Assembly: GCF_009707385.1 (NCBI RefSeq)
Contig: NZ_CP046115.1
Location: forward strand, 4,650,001 to 4,714,000
DNA from: Klebsiella oxytoca
GTDB taxonomy: Bacteria > Pseudomonadota > Gammaproteobacteria > Enterobacterales > Enterobacteriaceae
Direction of reading: 5' to 3'
Length of the DNA: 64,000 nucleotides
Shown here in pieces: positions 17,467-25,689 of this stretch. Every line of letters begins with the position of its first letter. The first letter of the stretch is position 1. Below the pieces are notes generated by a model that was not told the origin of the DNA, made no database searches, and saw only the letters and a program-made list of their open reading frames with translations. A program made the translations under genes and the position numbers.

Positions 17467-18851
17467 ATAAATTATATCCTGATAATAATAAACGACTATT
17501 AAACACACATGACAAACACATATTTTATTTAACTGATAAGAAGCCTACCTTTATGAGAATGAAAATCATAAAGATATAATTCTTAGTTAGCTAATTACCA
17601 CTACAAAACAAGAAAAACTTAAGCTCATCTGTACTGGCGGGGTGCATTATTGGACATCGAAATATAAAAAGTAAAATGAGAAATAATAACAATAAAAAAA
17701 TCGACCTAATATTCCAAATACAAAACGCTAATTAGAATATAAATCCATACAGGCGGAAACAATCGGACATATTTTAGAACAAAACACCAATATTTTTGTT
17801 TTTAACAAGATAAAAATAACACAAAAATCACAGTATCAGCACTAAAAACCGCATTACATTCTTTTTTAATGATATTTATCCTGAACAACACTGCACAAGG
17901 ATTCACAACCAATCAAACAACACACAACATTTCATTATCATTGATCGGAACTTTCTCCGTATTTAACGTCCAGATCTGCCCCTTTCGGGGAAGATATCGT
18001 GTTGAGCATCATGAAACCGAAAAAGTGGAATCCAGCAAAAATTGATCGGCAACGTGGATTTGCGCCCTCAGGCCACCGCTTTACGCAGCTTCAGGCAAAT
18101 AAATTTGGCTTGTTGGCGCAAAATGCCCTGTTTCAGCCTTAAACAGGAATATCATCGGAGCGCAGAACGGTGGCGGCAGGGCGCCCTCTACTGATGACGC
18201 GAATTATTTTCCCGAGGATTACGCTTAATTTATCCTGATACAGCTTGTTTTATATCCCGCCAGGCCAGCAATCCCGGCTAAAGACTCAGAAATTACCGCC
18301 GCATCTGATTGTTCAATGAGGAATGGGGAAATATTAGTGCATTTGCGGCCAGCGTCAGACAGGGCGATAGCTTTCGGAAGCCACGACTGAAAGTCGTGTT
18401 GTTGAATATTCTGCAAATAACCGAATTCTATTGCAGAGGATTATGCTGTTCAGGCCGGCCAGGAATTGGCCCCTGTCCCGGCAAGATGATGGCGATGTGC
18501 CGTAGCCTGACTTAAATAACCCGCGCCAGCCAGTTATCTTACCGGTAGCGTCGGTGCTCTCGTCAGGTCAACCGCATCCCTTGTAAGAAAAGCGTCAGTT
18601 AAGGGCGGTCCGCGTGGTGTGCGACAAACTGAGATGCGAGACCAGAACGATGGGCTGGCGGGAACAGTGCGCGCCGCCTGGGTAGCCGAAGTCTATCGCT
18701 GCAGCGTGGAAAGTATTAAAAGACGGACCTGTAAAATCGGCTGCTGATAAAGTCGTCGCGGGCTGGATGATGCCTGCTGTCCGCTACGGCTCTTACATCC
18801 TGTTTCTTCAGCGGTTACACTGCCCATTCAATTTGCCTTTTTGAAGCACTT
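17467..18851. other. 1.4-kb gene-poor region: AT-rich promoter side, then apparently decayed DNA
   Basis: From 17467 to about 17940 the sequence is very AT-rich and is probably the control region of the fimbrial operon. From about 17960 the composition rises to backbone-like GC. Short broken frames occur here, such as a 43-codon frame at 18011-18142 and a 63-codon minus frame at 18225-18416, but none has a credible ribosome site or family resemblance. This fits a degraded coding region, though its origin cannot be recognised. A CCCCTTTCGGGG hairpin lies near 17978-17989. Confidence 0.5.
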
Positions 18852-19184
18852 ATGTCGAAGAAACTCGCTTTTATTGCCCCGCTTTTTGCGCTTATAGCTC
18901 TGCTTATCTGGTGGTTCACACCGCACTATTCCGCTGAGGACGAAGCGTACTACCGATCCGTTTTTTGCGTTATCGACCACCAGGATAGCCGCGTCTTTCT
19001 CCGCGATATGGAAAATATCATTGAAGGGGGCAATTCGGACTATGCGCTGCATAAAACCCATTTCGTTCCCGCTCTGGGCCAACGTATGCTGGACACCTGG
19101 CAGCAGCTCACGCCAGAGGAACAACGAAGCATCAGTCAGGACCAGCAGCGCTGCCGCCAGCTGATGAGCGAAAAACAGCGCTAG
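18852..19184 (+). CDS. Small membrane-anchored protein of unknown function
   Basis: 110 residues, not recognised. An N-terminal hydrophobic helix (about 5-22, KLAFIAPLFALIALLIWWF) serves as uncleaved anchor or signal. The rest is soluble and mostly helical, with HYSAEDEAYYRSVFCVIDH, DMENIIEGG and a C-terminal polar helix (RSISQDQQRCRQLMSEKQR), and contains two Cys. A periplasmic location is likely. It is followed by a hairpin at 19235-19259 and is separate from the phosphatase-autotransporter gene 264 bases on. Confidence 0.65.
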   Translation: MSKKLAFIAPLFALIALLIWWFTPHYSAEDEAYYRSVFCVIDHQDSRVFLRDMENIIEGGNSDYALHKTHFVPALGQRMLDTWQQLTPEEQRSISQDQQRCRQLMSEKQR

Positions 19185-19234
19185 CCCTAAGAAGTAGCGC
19201 GGCACAGAATACCTGTTTAAGAACGATATAAATG

Positions 19235-19259
19235 ACATCCTGCTGCCACAGCGGGATGT
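19235..19259 (+). terminator. Terminator after the small membrane protein gene
   Basis: ACATCCTGCTG pairs with CAGCGGGATGT (one wobble) around a 3-base loop, followed by a moderately T-rich stretch, 50 bases past the stop codon of the 110-residue protein. Confidence 0.6.
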
Positions 19260-19448
19260 TAAAGATTTTCATGTCTAATCATTATTATTTTTTAAGATTT
19301 GCCGGCTTTACATCATCAAGAGTCATGTTTAATCCCCTCTCTTTATTTTAAAAATAATCTTTCTGGAAATAATTTTGTCACAATCCTCTCCTATATTCTG
19401 AAGCCTTATTAAACAATGAATTATGAACTATAAATATCGAGGCTGACT

Positions 19449-21368
19449 TTGATTCGCTATATTCCCGTTACTCTGTCTCTGGTGGCAACCGCTATCTCCG
19501 GCACTTTATACGCCGCGCCAATAAATACTCCCCGACTCGCCACGATGGATAATTTCCGCGATATTGCTGGCACCACGTCGATTTATACTACCAGCCACGA
19601 CGGCACCATGCGTACCGGCGTTTTTTATCGTTCAAATGCGCTGGCGCTCTCCCCTACGGATCGGACCACGCTCAGCACCCTCGGGATCGGCAACGTTTAT
19701 GATTTGCGCACCGCCAGCGAAATCGCCAGCAGCCCCGACGTCATGCCCGACGGAGCGAAATATACCAACATTGATATCATCGGTAACGCCGCTTCGGGCA
19801 GCAATATCACCTCGATTACCGTCAGTAGCGCCGCGCAAGCAAAAGCGATGATGCAGCAGGCCAACGTCTCCTTCGTTAGCGACGCGGGCATGCGCGCGCA
19901 GTTCACCACCCTGTTTAACGACCTTGCCAGCACCGACGGCGCAGCGCTCTTCCACTGCACGGCGGGCAAGGACCGTACAGGCTGGACTGCCGCCATGCTG
20001 TTAAGCATTGCTGGTGTCGATAACGCAACCATTATGGAAAACTACCTCGCTACCAATGACTACACCCGTCAGCGGGTTGAGGCGACTCTGGCAATGATGC
20101 CGCCGAGCATGGCCGCAATTTACGCACCGCTGCTTGGCGTCGACGCCAGCTATCTGCAGGCCGGGCTGGATGAAATAACTCGCCAGTACGGCTCGGTGGA
20201 TAACTATCTGAAGCAGGGGCTCGGCCTGTCGCAGGAGACGCTGTACGTCCTGCGCGGCAAAATGGTGCAATACGGTCAGCTTCCGGGACAAAGTACGCTT
20301 AGAGGAAATGCAGCGCAGGGAGCGTCACTGCTTAACGCCCTGCAAAACAGCGCGCTATCGGGCCGTTACACCGACTATAACAACTACCTTCAATCGGCTA
20401 TTGATGCTGGAACGCTGGGCGGCGCAGAGTCGCAGGTCGGCGGACAGATTTACGCTGACGCTGCCAGCTATCTGCTGCGCAGCGGTTCGCGTCTGGACCG
20501 AGCGCTGACACCGAATACCGACAGCCGCCAGCTGAGGGATGGCGAAGGAAAACTGTGGCTGACCGGACTAAATAGCTATCTTGGCACTGATGGCTCCGCC
20601 CGCGCCGCCAGCAGCAATGAACATACCACCGGAACGCTGCTGGGCTATACCCAGCGGGTAAACTCGCAGTTTAGCGGCTACGGCACTCTCGGATATAGCT
20701 GGGGCTCATTGGGCAGCGCGAATGCCGAGGCGGATGCCAATACTACTGTGCTGGGAATTGGCGGCCGCTATGCCTTCAAGGATCTAAATCACGGCCTCTT
20801 TGCAGCGGGCGATCTCAATGCTGGCTGGATCGACTATAGCAGTACGCGGCGAATGAATGGCGGTCTGGGTAGCGCCACCGGCGATACTCATGGTCAGCTG
20901 GTTGGCGGTACGCTGCGTCTGGGTTACGTGAGCCCGTTCGATTTTGCCAGCGTCGAATACTCCGTCGGCACCCGCCTAACCCATCTGCGTATGGACGCCT
21001 TTGATGAGAGCGGGAGCGAACTGGCGCTGAATGTCGACCGCGTCAGCGAAAATAACGCCAGCGGCGTGGCCAATATCAGTCTCGCCTTTAACCCGCAGAA
21101 CAGCGGTAGCTGGACCTTTAGTCCGGCGGTAAATATCAGCTACGAACATAGCTTCAGCGGCCCCTCAATACGCACCGGCGCAAAGGTTTATCAATATGAA
21201 ATCAGTCAGAACTCGGCCTTCAACAGCCGCGATATACTTAACGCCGGAGCCAGTATGGGGATGACGCGCGGGGCGCTGAGCCTGAGCCTTGGCGGGCAGG
21301 CGGAAATCGCCAGCGGCGGCAACAGCCATGGCTACAGCGGCAACGTAAGCGTGGCCTACGCATTTTAA
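19449..21368 (+). CDS. Secreted tyrosine phosphatase fused to an autotransporter beta-barrel
   Basis: 639 residues from a TTG start at 19449, supported by GAGG 6 bases upstream and by a good signal peptide of about 23 residues (ends LYAAP). Residues about 33-265 form a Cys-dependent tyrosine phosphatase of the Y_phosphatase3/LipA type: MDNFRDIAGT, VFYRSNALAL, VYDLRTASEI and the P-loop HCTAGKDRTG (Cys170, Arg176). After a linker, residues about 365-639 resemble an autotransporter barrel: GKLWLTGLNSYLG, LLGYTQRVN, repeated aromatic-ended strands, and a C-terminal VSVAYAF ending in Phe. The predicted product is exported by Sec and its phosphatase displayed at the cell surface. A phosphatase passenger on a type V barrel is unusual. 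The substrate is unknown; inositol phosphates, phospholipids and proteins are all possible for this fold. Confidence 0.88.
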   Translation: MIRYIPVTLSLVATAISGTLYAAPINTPRLATMDNFRDIAGTTSIYTTSHDGTMRTGVFYRSNALALSPTDRTTLSTLGIGNVYDLRTASEIASSPDVMPDGAKYTNIDIIGNAASGSNITSITVSSAAQAKAMMQQANVSFVSDAGMRAQFTTLFNDLASTDGAALFHCTAGKDRTGWTAAMLLSIAGVDNATIMENYLATNDYTRQRVEATLAMMPPSMAAIYAPLLGVDASYLQAGLDEITRQYGSVDNYLKQGLGLSQETLYVLRGKMVQYGQLPGQSTLRGNAAQGASLLNALQNSALSGRYTDYNNYLQSAIDAGTLGGAESQVGGQIYADAASYLLRSGSRLDRALTPNTDSRQLRDGEGKLWLTGLNSYLGTDGSARAASSNEHTTGTLLGYTQRVNSQFSGYGTLGYSWGSLGSANAEADANTTVLGIGGRYAFKDLNHGLFAAGDLNAGWIDYSSTRRMNGGLGSATGDTHGQLVGGTLRLGYVSPFDFASVEYSVGTRLTHLRMDAFDESGSELALNVDRVSENNASGVANISLAFNPQNSGSWTFSPAVNISYEHSFSGPSIRTGAKVYQYEISQNSAFNSRDILNAGASMGMTRGALSLSLGGQAEIASGGNSHGYSGNVSVAYAF

Positions 21369-21387
21369 AAAACGCAGCTGGCCGTCG

Positions 21388-21798
21388 TTGCTGGCGGCCG
21401 GCGATTACCTTCAGAAGCGTGAAGAGATTTCTCATTCGCTATCGGAATGGGATCGTAGTGAAATGCTGGCGGGAAAGGTAAAAGTTTCATTCGATTGCTC
21501 GGCGGGCACTCATCAATCTGGCGGATGGTTGGCAGTATCACAAAAAGTAGTTGATCTGATATCGACAAGCTCTTATTTTGCTTCTCAGTTTTTAAACGAG
21601 ATGAACCTGATGCCTACTATTACTGCCAGTAGTATGAAAGAAGCAAAAGAGTTAATGAACTGTGGGAAATACAGAGAAATCGTTCTCAATTTTGATATTG
21701 ACGCCGATGATTTCTTCACCCTCGCAGCATCCCAATCAATGACAAAAGTCACCATCACGGATAGCAATAAACGCTCATCGGTAAAAGCAGAAAAATAA
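21388..21798 (+). CDS. Hypothetical protein, possibly 5'-truncated
   Basis: Up to 136 residues from a TTG at 21388; an ATG at 21463 would give 111. Not recognised. The sequence KVKVSFDCSAGTHQSGGWLA, SSYFASQFLNEMNLMPTI and EIVLNFDIDADDFFTLAAS looks like a compact soluble alpha/beta protein with no signal peptide. The frame stays open back into the end of the autotransporter gene (20 bases upstream) without a good ribosome site, so it may have lost its 5' end. It could be a remnant or a small cytoplasmic gene; the codon pattern is protein-like but the evidence is modest. Confidence 0.45.
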   Translation: MLAAGDYLQKREEISHSLSEWDRSEMLAGKVKVSFDCSAGTHQSGGWLAVSQKVVDLISTSSYFASQFLNEMNLMPTITASSMKEAKELMNCGKYREIVLNFDIDADDFFTLAASQSMTKVTITDSNKRSSVKAEK

Positions 21799-21821
21799 TA
21801 AAAACCCCTGAGGCACTTCTT

Positions 21822-21911
21822 ATGCTGTTAGCTATTGGCACCATCGCCGTCGCTTTTCTCTCCTCATTGATGCTGATCTGGCTTGACGATCGCATTGCTG
21901 ACCAGGATTAA
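21822..21911 (+). CDS. Candidate 29-residue single-pass membrane microprotein
   Basis: An ATG at 21822 with TGAGG about 8 bases upstream opens a 29-codon frame: a hydrophobic helix MLLAIGTIAVAFLSSLMLIW followed by the acidic end LDDRIADQD. This is the usual form of enterobacterial membrane microproteins. It lies 23 bases after the hypothetical gene. I do not recognise a named homologue. Alternatively it is a chance frame. Confidence 0.4.
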   Translation: MLLAIGTIAVAFLSSLMLIWLDDRIADQD

Positions 21912-21961
21912 GGTCAGAGCTGGCGAATACCCGCCGGAATTCCTCCCCTGAGTTTCTTTCG

Positions 21962-21982
21962 CCCGTAATCAGCGATTACGGG
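21962..21982 (+). terminator. Hairpin after the small genes
   Basis: A perfect 9-bp stem (CCCGTAATC and its complement) with loop AGC, 51 bases past the microprotein stop codon. The T-run is weak, so termination is tentative. Confidence 0.4.
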
Positions 21983-22024
21983 TGATTCAATCTCTATCCA
22001 CCTGATTCGAACTGTATCAGGAAA

Positions 22025-22049
22025 CTTCGCGCCGTCAGGCGGCGCGAAG
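22025..22049 (-). terminator. Terminator of the aminotransferase gene
   Basis: A perfect 10-bp GC-rich stem (CTTCGCGCCG and its complement) with a 5-base loop, 11 bases past the aminotransferase stop codon and followed on the minus strand by TTT. Confidence 0.75.
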
Positions 22050-22059
22050 CAAAAGCCGA

Positions 22060-23241
22060 TTACAGCGACTTCGCCAGGCGTTCGACGGCGGTCAGCAGAC
22101 CTTCCGCCGACACCGTAGAGTAGGAGAGACGCAGCGTACGAGTATCAGGATTATCGTTATAGAACGCTTCACCAGGCACATAGACGACACCGTTTTCCAG
22201 CGTTTTCTTCAGCCACTCCATGGTATCGAACGGATAGCGGAAGCGGGCCCACAGGAACATACCGCCTTTAGGACGGCTGAACTCCAGATGCTCCCCAAGA
22301 CGGGCTTCCAGCGCATCGGCCAGCGCCACGCACTTCTTATGATAATCTTCGCGGATCAGAGCAATCTGGCTTTCCAGGCGGTTCATGCTCAGATATTCCG
22401 CGGTAATCACCTGCGACAGCATATTGGTATGCAGATCCGCCGCCTGTTTGACAATCACCGTCTGCTGCGCCAGCCAGTCCGGCATCACGATCCAGCCAAT
22501 ACGCATGCCCGGCGCGAGGATCTTAGAGAAGGTGGAGGTGTAAACCACCTGATCTTCGCAGCCCAGCTCGACCGCATGCTGATACAGCGGGCGGCGCACT
22601 TCATCGGTAAAGCTGATTTCACCGTACGGATCGTCTTCGATAATGACAAAATCATGCTTTTTCGCCAGCTCAACCAGACGACGACGGCGCGCTTCGCTCA
22701 GGGTTTTCCCACCGGGATTGCCAAACGTCGGCACCAGATAAACGGCTTTCACGCGCGTGGTTGCCAGAAGATCGGCCAGCTGCTCCACCAGCATACCGTC
22801 ATCATCGGTATCAACGCTGAGAATATTAGCCTGCGCTAGCTGGAAAACCTGCAGCGCCGCCAGATAGGTCGGACGTTCAACGACAATCGCATCGCCCGGA
22901 TCGAGCAGCGTACGGGCGACGATATCCAGCGACTGCTGCGAACCGGAAGTGATATAGACATGGCCTGCCGTACAGGCAACGCCGCGCGCCTGACACAGTT
23001 CGCTAACGGCCTGACGCAGCGGCGGATAACCTTCGGTCAAACCGTACTGGAACGCATCGTTAAAGCGTCCATTCATCACCTGCTGCACCGCCAGATTCAG
23101 GCCTTCGGTATCAAAAAGCTCCGGGGCCGGAATGCCGCCGCCCAGAGAGATAACGCCGGGCAGTTTACTGTGCTTGAGGAGTTCGCGGACGGCGGAGGGC
23201 TTGAGTTCACCCGCGCGGGCGGCGAGTCGCCGATCGTGCAT
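22060..23241 (-). CDS. PLP-dependent class I/II aminotransferase (2-aminoadipate aminotransferase/LysN-like)
   Basis: 393 residues of fold type I. Landmarks: SLGGGIPAPELFD and YGLTEGYPPLRQAVS near the N terminus, ITSGSQQSLDIVAR for the phosphate-side loop, PTFGNPGGKTLS, EDDPYGEISF (PLP-stacking and Asp), and STFSKILAPGMRIGW with Lys240 as the PLP Schiff-base residue. The closest groups are the MocR-type stand-alone aminotransferases annotated as 2-aminoadipate or aromatic aminotransferases. It lacks an N-terminal GntR domain, so it is an enzyme rather than a regulator. The gene is monocistronic; substrate specificity is uncertain. Confidence 0.88.
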   Translation of the reverse strand: MHDRRLAARAGELKPSAVRELLKHSKLPGVISLGGGIPAPELFDTEGLNLAVQQVMNGRFNDAFQYGLTEGYPPLRQAVSELCQARGVACTAGHVYITSGSQQSLDIVARTLLDPGDAIVVERPTYLAALQVFQLAQANILSVDTDDDGMLVEQLADLLATTRVKAVYLVPTFGNPGGKTLSEARRRRLVELAKKHDFVIIEDDPYGEISFTDEVRRPLYQHAVELGCEDQVVYTSTFSKILAPGMRIGWIVMPDWLAQQTVIVKQAADLHTNMLSQVITAEYLSMNRLESQIALIREDYHKKCVALADALEARLGEHLEFSRPKGGMFLWARFRYPFDTMEWLKKTLENGVVYVPGEAFYNDNPDTRTLRLSYSTVSAEGLLTAVERLAKSL

Positions 23242-23320
23242 ACTATTTTCCTTTTCTGTCTTGTTGTTGTGATGTTTTATCTATTTTTTACCGTTTATTC
23301 CCCGGGTCGCTCTATGCTCA

Positions 23321-23572
23321 CTGGGGCTACGGGTTCGTATGTTCAGTAGCCCGGACCGATGCGCAGCATCGCCTCCGGGATATTCTTCAGCATCCTGCGG
23401 CCTTCCCCCGGGGGCGGCGCGATGCGCCTTGCCCGGGCTACAAATGCTGGGGCTACAGGTTCGTATGTTCAGTAGCCCGGACAGATGCGCAGCATCGCCT
23501 CCGGGATATTCTTCAGCATCCTGCGGCCTTCTCCCGGGGGCGGCGCGATGCGCCTTGCCCGGGCTACAAATG
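23321..23572. repeat. Two tandem 126-bp repeats containing REP-like palindromes
   Basis: Unit 1 is 23321-23446 and unit 2 is 23447-23572. They differ at only about 3 positions. Each unit holds inverted elements of the type GTAGCCCGGA...TCCGGG and CCCGGG...GCCCGGGCTAC, similar to the enterobacterial REP/BIME palindromes at 27222-27302. The array fills the gap between the aminotransferase start and the gss stop. Open frames on both strands through it are by-products of its GC-rich repetition. Confidence 0.85.
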
Positions 23573-23610
23573 CCGCAGGTGGAGAGAACCGCCGCCATCC
23601 GGGGTTAACC

Positions 23611-25482
23611 TTAACGGCTATCTGTGTCTTTTAGCACGATTAACGGCTCGATATCGCTCTCTTTTTTGACCACCAGAGAATCATCGCCGCGCAGGCAGGT
23701 TCCGCCATAGTTTCCGCCAACCGTGAAGGTGCAAACCTGAATGTATTTGCCATCCACTTTCGGCAGGCACCATAGCTGCTGGTAGATATTTTTACGGTCA
23801 AAAAACTGGCCGCTGGTTTTATCCAGCACTTCATCCTGCGGGCCAATCAGGTCAATGTTGCTGCCGCAGCGGCCTGAGATAGGCTTAACCGCATAGCCGC
23901 TTTCCGCAAGCTGCTCGTTGACCACAAAATCGGTATCCAGGAGATAGCGATGATTCGGGAACAGCGACCACAGCACCGGCAAAATCGCCTTGTTGCCGGG
24001 GATAACCGTCCATAGCGGCTCAAACACTAAGACTTCCGGGCGCAGCAGGACGTCAATCAACCGCACCTCGTTATCAGGATGCCCGGTACGGATCGGCACC
24101 GCCGCGTACTCATCGGCGCTGACTTCCCGCACCTGCTCAATGGCGGTTTCCCAGGCCCAGGTTTTCCAGACGCAGTTGACCAGGCGCCCGTCAGCATCGA
24201 TCAGCTGCCCGGCGGCATCCCAGCGCAGCTCATCAAGGCCGTAGAGAATTTTGCTTTCGAAACCGGCCTGCGTCAGCGAACGCTGGATAAACTGCGCGTG
24301 ATAGTTCTCCTCCAGATCCTTGTCCTGCATGATGTGCACGAAAGGACGCGCCCGGCTGTGCTTCCACGCTCCGGCAAGCTCATCCAGCAGGTTTTCCGCC
24401 GGGTTGTGGCCGGTACCGAAGTAGCCCTGTTTCATCCACTGCTCAAGGATCAATCCGCCTTCGGTATGGCAGGACGCGGAGTCGGCGTTGTATTCATACA
24501 CCTTCAGCCCGCGTTCATCCATACAGAAATCCATACGACCGGTAATCATATGATGGCGACGGCGCTGCCACGAGAGGCGCAGACGCGGCCAGAGTATTTT
24601 CGGAATATCGAACAGCGCCAGCAGGCTGTCATCCTTCATAACCTTATCGGTGGCGTGAAGGTACATCAGATGCAGTTCGTTGGTCGCTTTGATCAGCTCC
24701 TGCTCGGCGCTTTCGCTAATGGTGAAATACTGGTAAGGGTCTTTGTTAATAACGTGACCGTTGGCTTCCACATAGGCTTTTTGCAGCGAATCTTTCTCGT
24801 TAAGCCAGTTGCCGCGGAACTGGCCTTTATTCGGCAGTCGAGCGCCTTTGATAGCCATCGCTTCACCCGGCAGCACCGGCTGCGGCAGGCTATGCTCGGT
24901 ATCGGCGGTTTGGATCATCCAGCCAAGTATTTCGGTATCGGCAAAGGTGTCTTTAATCGTGTAGATGCCGTTTTTCACTTCCAGCGTCAGTTCGCGGGTC
25001 CACTGCTGGCCCTGCGGCAGCGGCGAGTGAATCACGTTCTGTTCGGCGATCCTGACCTTATTCCCTACCAGCTGAGTGATTACCGCCACGTGGCCCGTAT
25101 GCTTAAACTCACCGCCTTTCTGCCAGATGAGCAGAGAGCCGGCGATCGGTGGACGACGGGAGCCGTTGGCGAACGCCTGCAGCGGCAGGATATTGTCATT
25201 GACCACCTCGCGTAAAAAACGCAGGGAGAAGATTTCGTAGGCCATGCCGACATCGGTGAAAACAAAACCGTAGGTGAGGAACAGAAAGCGGCGTGCGAAC
25301 TCCACGCACTGCCATTTGTGCCCCATATACTCATTACCGATATAGCTGCGGAACGTGGCGTCATCCGGATAATCTTGCGGATTTAAGCTACTGTAATTCG
25401 AAGAATAAATCGCCACGCCGCCCGGTGCGTAGCCTAATAGTGTACCAAACGGGGCGTCACTGCTTGTCGAACCTTTGCTCAT
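23611..25482 (-). CDS. gss: Bifunctional glutathionylspermidine synthetase/amidase
   Basis: 623 residues, close to E. coli Gss (about 619). The N-terminal CHAP amidase (about 1-200) has GHKWQCVEFARRF with catalytic Cys59 and KHTGHVAVIT with the His. The C-terminal ATP-grasp synthetase (about 210-620) shows RMDFCMDERGLKVYEYN, NADSASCHTEGG, EPLWTVIPGNKAILP and TVGGNYGGTCLRGDD. It joins glutathione to spermidine with ATP and can hydrolyse the product, acting in the cytoplasm in thiol redox buffering. The synthetase half is related to YgiC at 52417-53577. Divergent from the DsbA-like gene. Confidence 0.95.
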   Translation of the reverse strand: MSKGSTSSDAPFGTLLGYAPGGVAIYSSNYSSLNPQDYPDDATFRSYIGNEYMGHKWQCVEFARRFLFLTYGFVFTDVGMAYEIFSLRFLREVVNDNILPLQAFANGSRRPPIAGSLLIWQKGGEFKHTGHVAVITQLVGNKVRIAEQNVIHSPLPQGQQWTRELTLEVKNGIYTIKDTFADTEILGWMIQTADTEHSLPQPVLPGEAMAIKGARLPNKGQFRGNWLNEKDSLQKAYVEANGHVINKDPYQYFTISESAEQELIKATNELHLMYLHATDKVMKDDSLLALFDIPKILWPRLRLSWQRRRHHMITGRMDFCMDERGLKVYEYNADSASCHTEGGLILEQWMKQGYFGTGHNPAENLLDELAGAWKHSRARPFVHIMQDKDLEENYHAQFIQRSLTQAGFESKILYGLDELRWDAAGQLIDADGRLVNCVWKTWAWETAIEQVREVSADEYAAVPIRTGHPDNEVRLIDVLLRPEVLVFEPLWTVIPGNKAILPVLWSLFPNHRYLLDTDFVVNEQLAESGYAVKPISGRCGSNIDLIGPQDEVLDKTSGQFFDRKNIYQQLWCLPKVDGKYIQVCTFTVGGNYGGTCLRGDDSLVVKKESDIEPLIVLKDTDSR

Positions 25483-25689
25483 TTAGCCTGACCTCAAATT
25501 AATGCAGCCCGGGCAGTTGGCGAAACAAAACTCCCTCTTCTTATCCTGCCGCAGGCACTTACCAGACAGAGGTGGAATGATGATACCACTCATTCGATTC
25601 GCTAATCGTGCCCTTAAGGAAAATAAGCCTGCGCCGCCAGGCAAAAGTGATATCGTTATTTGAGATAAAAAAATAATCAGGAGTCGATA

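Noticed and set aside
17467..17940. Possible fim-type invertible promoter switch
   Set aside because: No matching inverted repeats were found at plausible distance and no recombinase gene is nearby.
18011..18142. 43-codon frame beginning MKPKKWNPAK
   Set aside because: No ribosome site, no recognised family, lies in the apparently decayed region; kept only as part of the intergenic description.
23281..23608. Repetitive Gly/Pro/Ser-rich reading frames on both strands
   Set aside because: They run through the 126-bp tandem repeat and result from its GC-rich palindromes; no ribosome site or family match.
24079..25215. 378-codon frame antisense to gss
   Set aside because: Shadow frame of gss; composition typical of antisense frames and no ribosome site.
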